A DNA stretch of 9,258 bases. Source: Pseudomonadota bacterium (GTDB taxonomy: Bacteria > Pseudomonadota > Gammaproteobacteria > Burkholderiales > Nitrosomonadaceae). The notes under the pieces are model-generated. The model was not told the origin of the DNA. It did not search any database and saw only the letters and a program-made list of their open reading frames with translations. Below, piece after piece: positions 6,155 through 9,258 of the stretch (position 1 is the stretch's first letter; the number at the start of each line of letters is the position of its first letter). The stretch is from contig JAFEEV010000332.1 in the NCBI GenBank assembly GCA_018240935.1, positions 1 through 9,258 on the forward strand. Reading direction: 5' to 3'. A program made the position numbers and the translations under genes.

Positions 6155-6581
6155 TGATGTCGCCAAAGCGTTCAAAATCATTGGTGTTATGGGTAAGGAT
6201 GGCCGGAATACCGTAGGCCAACATCGTAGCAACGATATTGGCGTCGTGGATCTTTTTGCCGCCGATTTCGTAGTGTGTCATCAAGTTCAGGAGTTTTTCT
6301 GTCACCACTCGGTTGTCATCTGCGACATTGAATTGTTCCAGAAACTGGCTTACCTGGTTCAAAACTACTTGTTTTGGCACTACGCCAAAGACCTGTGGGC
6401 GAGTCAAGGTAGCTAGATACTCTCGGATCACCTGGCGGCTGATCCAGAGTTCCCGTTCGTCCTCCAAGGCGGCCGTGATAGCAGCCAAGGCATTTTTATG
6501 GAACGGTGCTTCCAGCACATTTGCGTACACCAGTGTGTTGGTGTCGATGAACAGTGCGCTGCCAGCGCCTTTAACGGCCAT
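6114..6581 (-). CDS. vapC: PIN-domain toxin of a second toxin-antitoxin pair
   Basis: 155 residues. All four acidic positions of an active PIN nuclease are seen: D13 in ALFIDTNTLVYA, E54 in ISRQVIREYL, D113 in GKKIHDANIVATM, and D135 in ILTHNTNDFERF. It probably acts as a Mg-dependent RNase restrained by the preceding antitoxin. It is longer than and clearly different from the toxin at 1183-1569, belonging to the group with the GGKKIHDANI motif. Its ATG at 6581 lies inside the antitoxin gene (11-base overlap), so translation is coupled. The gene seems intact. The 3' end overlaps the tail of the nuclease stump on the other strand. Confidence 0.88.
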   Translation of the reverse strand: MAVKGAGSALFIDTNTLVYANVLEAPFHKNALAAITAALEDERELWISRQVIREYLATLTRPQVFGVVPKQVVLNQVSQFLEQFNVADDNRVVTEKLLNLMTHYEIGGKKIHDANIVATMLAYGIPAILTHNTNDFERFGDIIIVESIGWPGLFA

Positions 6582-6804
6582 CGTCGCCGTACATATCCTC
6601 GCGGTGCAGGCTCATGCCCTCCGGCCACTTGCCGACACTGACCACAGGAAAAACCAGCGGTTTCTTGGTCTTGCTTGCCGTTGCTTGTTGTTCCATCCGC
6701 ATTTTCAAAAAATCGACGAAATCCTCGACTTCCGCAATCCGGTCGGTAGGTAACGACCTTATCTTGTCGATTAATGCTTGAGTGTCTTGTTTACTGATTG
6801 CCAT
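6571..6804 (-). CDS. vapB: Antitoxin of the second pair, DUF2281/VapB-like
   Basis: 77 residues. The N-terminal half, ALIDKIRSLPTDRIAEVEDF followed by VDFLKMRMEQQ, is a helical motif resembling DUF2281-type antitoxins (LP, then EVxDFVxFL). The C-terminal half, LVFPVVSVGKWPEGMSLHRE followed by DMYGDDGR, is the likely toxin-binding tail. Start choice: a strong GGAGG ends six bases before the ATG at 6804-6802, so ATG is preferred to the adjacent GTG at 6807. The stop overlaps the toxin start by 11 bases. Assignment rests mainly on context plus the LP-EVEDFVDFL pattern. I could not find a convincing promoter in the 6808-6924 interval. Confidence 0.75.
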   Translation of the reverse strand: MAISKQDTQALIDKIRSLPTDRIAEVEDFVDFLKMRMEQQATASKTKKPLVFPVVSVGKWPEGMSLHREDMYGDDGR

Positions 6805-6924
6805 CACTCTCCTCCGCTCAACTTAATTCGTCCAAAATAACCTCAGCATAAGGGAATTCCAGAATATGCGATTTTGCTGCATCCTAACACATATGTGCGA
6901 CGCTCATTCAAACGAAAAATCTCC

Positions 6925-6953
6925 AAAAAAACCGCAGCGAATCAAAATTCGCT
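6925..6953 (-). terminator. Intrinsic terminator of the cytochrome operon
   Basis: On the minus strand there is a 7-bp stem AGCGAAT/ATTCGCT (6953-6947 and 6942-6936) with loop TTTG, then GCGG and seven T residues (6931-6925). The stem includes the last codons and stop of the triheme cytochrome gene. It separates the cytochrome pair from the toxin-antitoxin pair, which lies downstream on the same strand. Confidence 0.75.
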
Positions 6954-8222
6954 TCCCCGGCTGTTATCGACATCATCCGGATATACCAGACTGCCTAAAT
7001 TTCCCCACGCATTCCTGATGTAAGACACCACTTGGGCAATTTCAGGATCGCGTATGAAATGCTGATAGGGCGGCATGCCATAGGGTCTCGGATTGCCGGC
7101 CGTGACCGGCGGATACCCGCCATACAGCACGCTGCGGATGGTGTTCAGCGGGGAAGCCATGGTCACATTCCGGTTTCCCGCCAGTGGCGGGTAAATTCCC
7201 GGCACGCCTTGTCCGGATTCACCATGGCAATCCTGGCAGTGCTCTTTATAGACCTTCTCCCCGAGATCTACATATTGGCGCACATCTTCCGGCATTTTCG
7301 GAATTTTTCTCGGTTTGGCGCTGTCCTGCTTCTCGCCCAGGGATTGCAGGTAAACCGCCATCGAACGGATATCATAGTCCGACAGATACTGCAGGCTTTG
7401 CCGGACAATCGTTGCCATAGGGCCGGAAGTCACGGCATGGCCGTTCTTCCCGGTGGACAGCAGCTCGACAATGTCCTCGATCGGCCATTCAGCCACGCTG
7501 GCTTCCCGCGGGGATATTAAAGAGGGGGCATACCAGTGGGTGCCCATGATTTTACCTCCGCTGAGCTTATCGTCCTGGCTCGCTCCCCATACATTACGGG
7601 AGGTATGGCAAGCGGTACAGTGCCCGAGCCCCTGAACCAGATAATTGCCCCGGTTCCACTCATCGCTTTTCGATTTATCCGGCTGATAAACACCTTCGTT
7701 GAAGTATCGGGTCCGCCAAAGAACCAGGAGAAACTGATTATCGTAAGGTGAACTGATCTTGTGCGGCGGATTGGTCTGTACCACGGGCGGCAGCGAGCGC
7801 AAATAGGCAAAGATTGCATCGGCGTCCGGCCGGGTCACTTTGGTATATTCGGTATACGGAAAAGCCGGGTACAAATAGCGGCCGTCCTTCGACTTGCCAT
7901 AATGCAGCGCTTGCCAGAAATCCTCGCTGTTCCAGCGGCCAATGCCGGTTTCGTTATCCGGTGTGATATTCGGCGTGACGAATTGACCGAAAGGCGTATT
8001 CAGCTTGCGCCCGCCCGCATAAGGCTCGCCTCCGCGCGTGGTATGACACCCCATGCAGTTGCCTGCCCGGGCAAGATATTCTCCACGCCGGATCTGTTCC
8101 GCAGCGGAATCCGCCGGCGTTTGAGCCGATGCCATTGGTATCGGGGACAGCAAACCACCCGCAACCCAGCTAGCGATAACCAGCCATTTGCTCATAAACC
8201 CTGCTCCACTCGAATTTCTCAT
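6942..8222 (-). CDS. Triheme c-type cytochrome, alcohol-dehydrogenase cytochrome-subunit type
   Basis: 426 residues. There is an N-terminal signal peptide (about residues 1-34, hydrophobic core WLVIASWVAGGLL, probable cut after ASA), so the protein is periplasmic or membrane-attached. Three heme c motifs are present: CMGCH at 56-60, CTACH at 202-206 and CQDCH at 329-333. This matches the cytochrome subunits of membrane alcohol, gluconate and related dehydrogenases, which pass electrons from a periplasmic flavo-, quino- or molybdo-enzyme to quinone or oxidase. Probable Met ligands are M269 in GPMATIV for heme 2 and M383 in YGMPPY for heme 3. Domain 1 contains no Met between residues 61 and 201. 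The start at 8222 is favoured by a near-perfect AAGGAGG seven bases upstream and an ATGA overlap with the preceding gene. No dehydrogenase gene is beside it. Confidence 0.88.
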   Translation of the reverse strand: MRNSSGAGFMSKWLVIASWVAGGLLSPIPMASAQTPADSAAEQIRRGEYLARAGNCMGCHTTRGGEPYAGGRKLNTPFGQFVTPNITPDNETGIGRWNSEDFWQALHYGKSKDGRYLYPAFPYTEYTKVTRPDADAIFAYLRSLPPVVQTNPPHKISSPYDNQFLLVLWRTRYFNEGVYQPDKSKSDEWNRGNYLVQGLGHCTACHTSRNVWGASQDDKLSGGKIMGTHWYAPSLISPREASVAEWPIEDIVELLSTGKNGHAVTSGPMATIVRQSLQYLSDYDIRSMAVYLQSLGEKQDSAKPRKIPKMPEDVRQYVDLGEKVYKEHCQDCHGESGQGVPGIYPPLAGNRNVTMASPLNTIRSVLYGGYPPVTAGNPRPYGMPPYQHFIRDPEIAQVVSYIRNAWGNLGSLVYPDDVDNSRGSEF

Positions 8223-8938
8223 CGCGCCACCTCCTTCCCGGACAAAATAGTCCGGCAACGTTGCGCCAGTTCCGGGGTCAGCGCGTCCGCTCCGGCGGAT
8301 TGCCCCGATACCGGCAGCCCGGGCAGCCACTGCACCAGCGCATTGACTTCTTCCTGAGTCAGTTTTTTGGCGATTTCCGACATGCAGTCGGGTATCTGGC
8401 CGCGCATGATCCCGCCATTGCGCCAGCCGCCGAATTGCGCCGCCAGATAAGCATGCGGCAAGCCCAGCAAACCGGGAATGGCTGGTTGCACGCCCATCAG
8501 CTTGTCACCATGACAAGCGCTGCAAGCCGGAAGATCGCGCTCGGGGTCGCCGGAATACATCAGGGTTTCCACGGATTTTGTTTCGGCGGGGGACAAAGCA
8601 GGCGCTACCGGCTCCAGATACGCGTAGGGTTGGGCAGCAAAATACTCGGCGATTTCCCGCATGTATTCGTCCGACATGTTTTCGAGCAAAATGGCCATCG
8701 GCTGATAATAGCGCCGCCCATCACGAAAATTACGCAGCTGATTGTAGAGATAACCCGCCGGTTTGCCCGCAATACGCGGGAAATAGGCATCCCGGTCTAT
8801 TAAATCAGCATCTCTATGACAGATGATGCAGGGTTTTACCCGCTCCTCCAGGGTATCGGATACTCCGGCTGGTGCCGGTTCGGCAGCGCTGACCAGGCCG
8901 GAAATCATCGCTAACAAGATAAAAGTAAAAAACTTCAT
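8219..8938 (-). CDS. Diheme cytochrome c, c4-like
   Basis: 239 residues from ATG. A clear signal peptide (MKFFTFILLAMISGLVSA, cut about residue 18) sends it to the periplasm. It has two heme c motifs: CIICH at 37-41 and CSACH at 139-143. Each domain shows c4-type features: FPRIAGKPAGYLYNQLRNFR in domain 1 and IPGLLGLPHAYLAAQFGGWR in domain 2. Likely Met ligands are M81 (QPMAILLENMSDEY) and M186 (DCMSEIAKKLTQEE). Cytochromes c4 carry electrons to terminal oxidases or between periplasmic partners. A GTG two codons earlier (8944) is possible, but ATG gives the more typical leader. It overlaps the triheme cytochrome gene by four bases (ATGA), so the two are made together and probably interact. 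Two extra cysteines near the C-terminus (C185, C228) are of unknown role. Confidence 0.88.
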   Translation of the reverse strand: MKFFTFILLAMISGLVSAAEPAPAGVSDTLEERVKPCIICHRDADLIDRDAYFPRIAGKPAGYLYNQLRNFRDGRRYYQPMAILLENMSDEYMREIAEYFAAQPYAYLEPVAPALSPAETKSVETLMYSGDPERDLPACSACHGDKLMGVQPAIPGLLGLPHAYLAAQFGGWRNGGIMRGQIPDCMSEIAKKLTQEEVNALVQWLPGLPVSGQSAGADALTPELAQRCRTILSGKEVAR

Positions 8939-8983
8939 TGACACGTGGACCCATGAAAAATAATTAAAATACCGGTAATTCTT

Positions 8984-8998
8984 CGCCAGTTGCTGGCG
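8984..8998. other. Small GC-rich hairpin in the cytochrome leader
   Basis: CGCCAG-TTG-CTGGCG, a perfect 6-bp stem with a three-base loop. It is not followed by a T-run on the minus strand, so it is unlikely to be a strong terminator for the upstream gene. It could structure the 5' leader of the cytochrome mRNA. Confidence 0.35.
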
Positions 8999-9019
8999 TG
9001 CAGAATTGCAGAGTGGCAG

Positions 9020-9047
9020 TTTATATCACTCGCTGTAATACAAACAA
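9020..9047 (-). promoter_or_regulatory. Possible promoter of the cytochrome pair
   Basis: On the minus strand: TTGTTT (9047-9042), 16-base spacer, TATAAA (9025-9020; five of six bases). The -35 is weak (three of six). The site lies between the deacetylase stop and the c4-like gene, and would give a leader of about 75 bases. Confidence 0.3.
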
Positions 9048-9075
9048 CCGGATGATAAACCTGGTTAATCTCGCC

Positions 9076-9258
9076 TCAATCCGCTGCCAATATCCGAATG
9101 TGCGCCGCCACGCCCCGCCCCAGCGATTGCAATTCATACCCGCCTTCCAGCGCCGAGACGATACGGCCATGTGAGTATTTTGCGGCGATCGCTTTGATCT
9201 GCCGCGTGATCCAGACATAGTCTTCGTCTTCGAGTTGCAACTGCGCCATGTCGTCGTC
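9076..9258 (-). CDS. Histone-deacetylase-family amidohydrolase, C-terminal 60 residues only
   Basis: The frame is open through the right edge (5' end missing) and stops at TGA 9078-9076. The visible part reads DDDMAQLQLEDEDYVWITRQ, then IKAIAAKYSHGRIVSALEGG, then YELQSLGRGVAAHIRILAAD. This is the end of bacterial class II-like HDAC/acetoin-utilisation deacetylases. The EGGY motif holds the catalytic tyrosine of this zinc hydrolase family (residue 41 of the fragment), and LxSLGRGVAAH is the usual final helix. Such enzymes remove acetyl groups from polyamines, small amides or proteins; the substrate cannot be told here. A full member has roughly 300-370 residues, so most lies beyond the window. 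Confidence 0.85.
   Translation of the reverse strand, partial: DDDMAQLQLEDEDYVWITRQIKAIAAKYSHGRIVSALEGGYELQSLGRGVAAHIRILAAD

Noticed and set aside
6888..6897. CACATATGTG palindrome upstream of the second antitoxin
   Set aside because: It is a short palindrome with no credible promoter elements placed around it; ten bases is weak evidence for an operator.
6942..8330. Longer triheme cytochrome starting 36 codons upstream
   Set aside because: The extension overlaps the c4-like gene, is Arg/Gly-rich, and would bury the signal peptide. The ATG at 8222 has a near-perfect ribosome site.
9021..9218. 65-codon minus-strand ORF near the right edge
   Set aside because: It is a frame-shifted shadow of the deacetylase C-terminus, which is open to the edge in another frame.

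Overview
The window looks like chromosome from a Gram-negative proteobacterium, most likely a betaproteobacterium of the Nitrosomonadales type. The clues are a PEP-CTERM surface protein (exosortase-sorted, common in exopolysaccharide-producing betaproteobacteria), the divergent pmbA/darP(yjgA) pair found in beta- and gammaproteobacteria, a TusA-type sulfur carrier, and periplasmic multiheme c-type cytochromes. The organism is inferred from gene content; nothing in the window fixes the genus.

Layout. (1) Positions 2-670 hold the 3' end of a HAF-repeat PEP-CTERM protein, followed by a dRS3-like inverted repeat. (2) Positions 884-1840 hold a minus-strand toxin-antitoxin operon: a Phd-type antitoxin, a PIN toxin, and an extra HI1420-type HTH antitoxin with no toxin of its own. 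It has a good promoter and an adjacent perfect inverted repeat. A 46-codon ORF with a hydrophobic segment lies across that promoter. (3) Positions 2019-3978, plus strand, carry an EamA-family exporter, a class I methyltransferase and a TusA-like protein. (4) pmbA (minus) and darP (plus) are divergent housekeeping genes. (5) After darP comes an 18-codon stump of an exonuclease III-like gene, cut off next to a second, unrelated PIN toxin-antitoxin pair (6114-6804, minus). (6) Positions 6942-8938, minus, encode a translationally coupled pair of periplasmic cytochromes: a c4-like diheme protein, then a triheme protein of the alcohol-dehydrogenase cytochrome-subunit type. The pair ends at a clear intrinsic terminator. 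(7) The right edge contains the C-terminus of a bacterial histone-deacetylase-family amidohydrolase.

How the parts relate. Stable housekeeping genes are interrupted by two small toxin-antitoxin insertions, one of which appears to have replaced most of a nuclease gene. The two cytochromes probably form one periplasmic electron-transfer unit, but no dehydrogenase gene lies next to them here. The best leads are the three-gene toxin-antitoxin operon, the 46-codon ORF over its promoter, the nuclease stump, and the absence of any methionine from the first heme domain of the triheme cytochrome. I see no CRISPR array, rRNA, tRNA, complete insertion sequence or replication origin.
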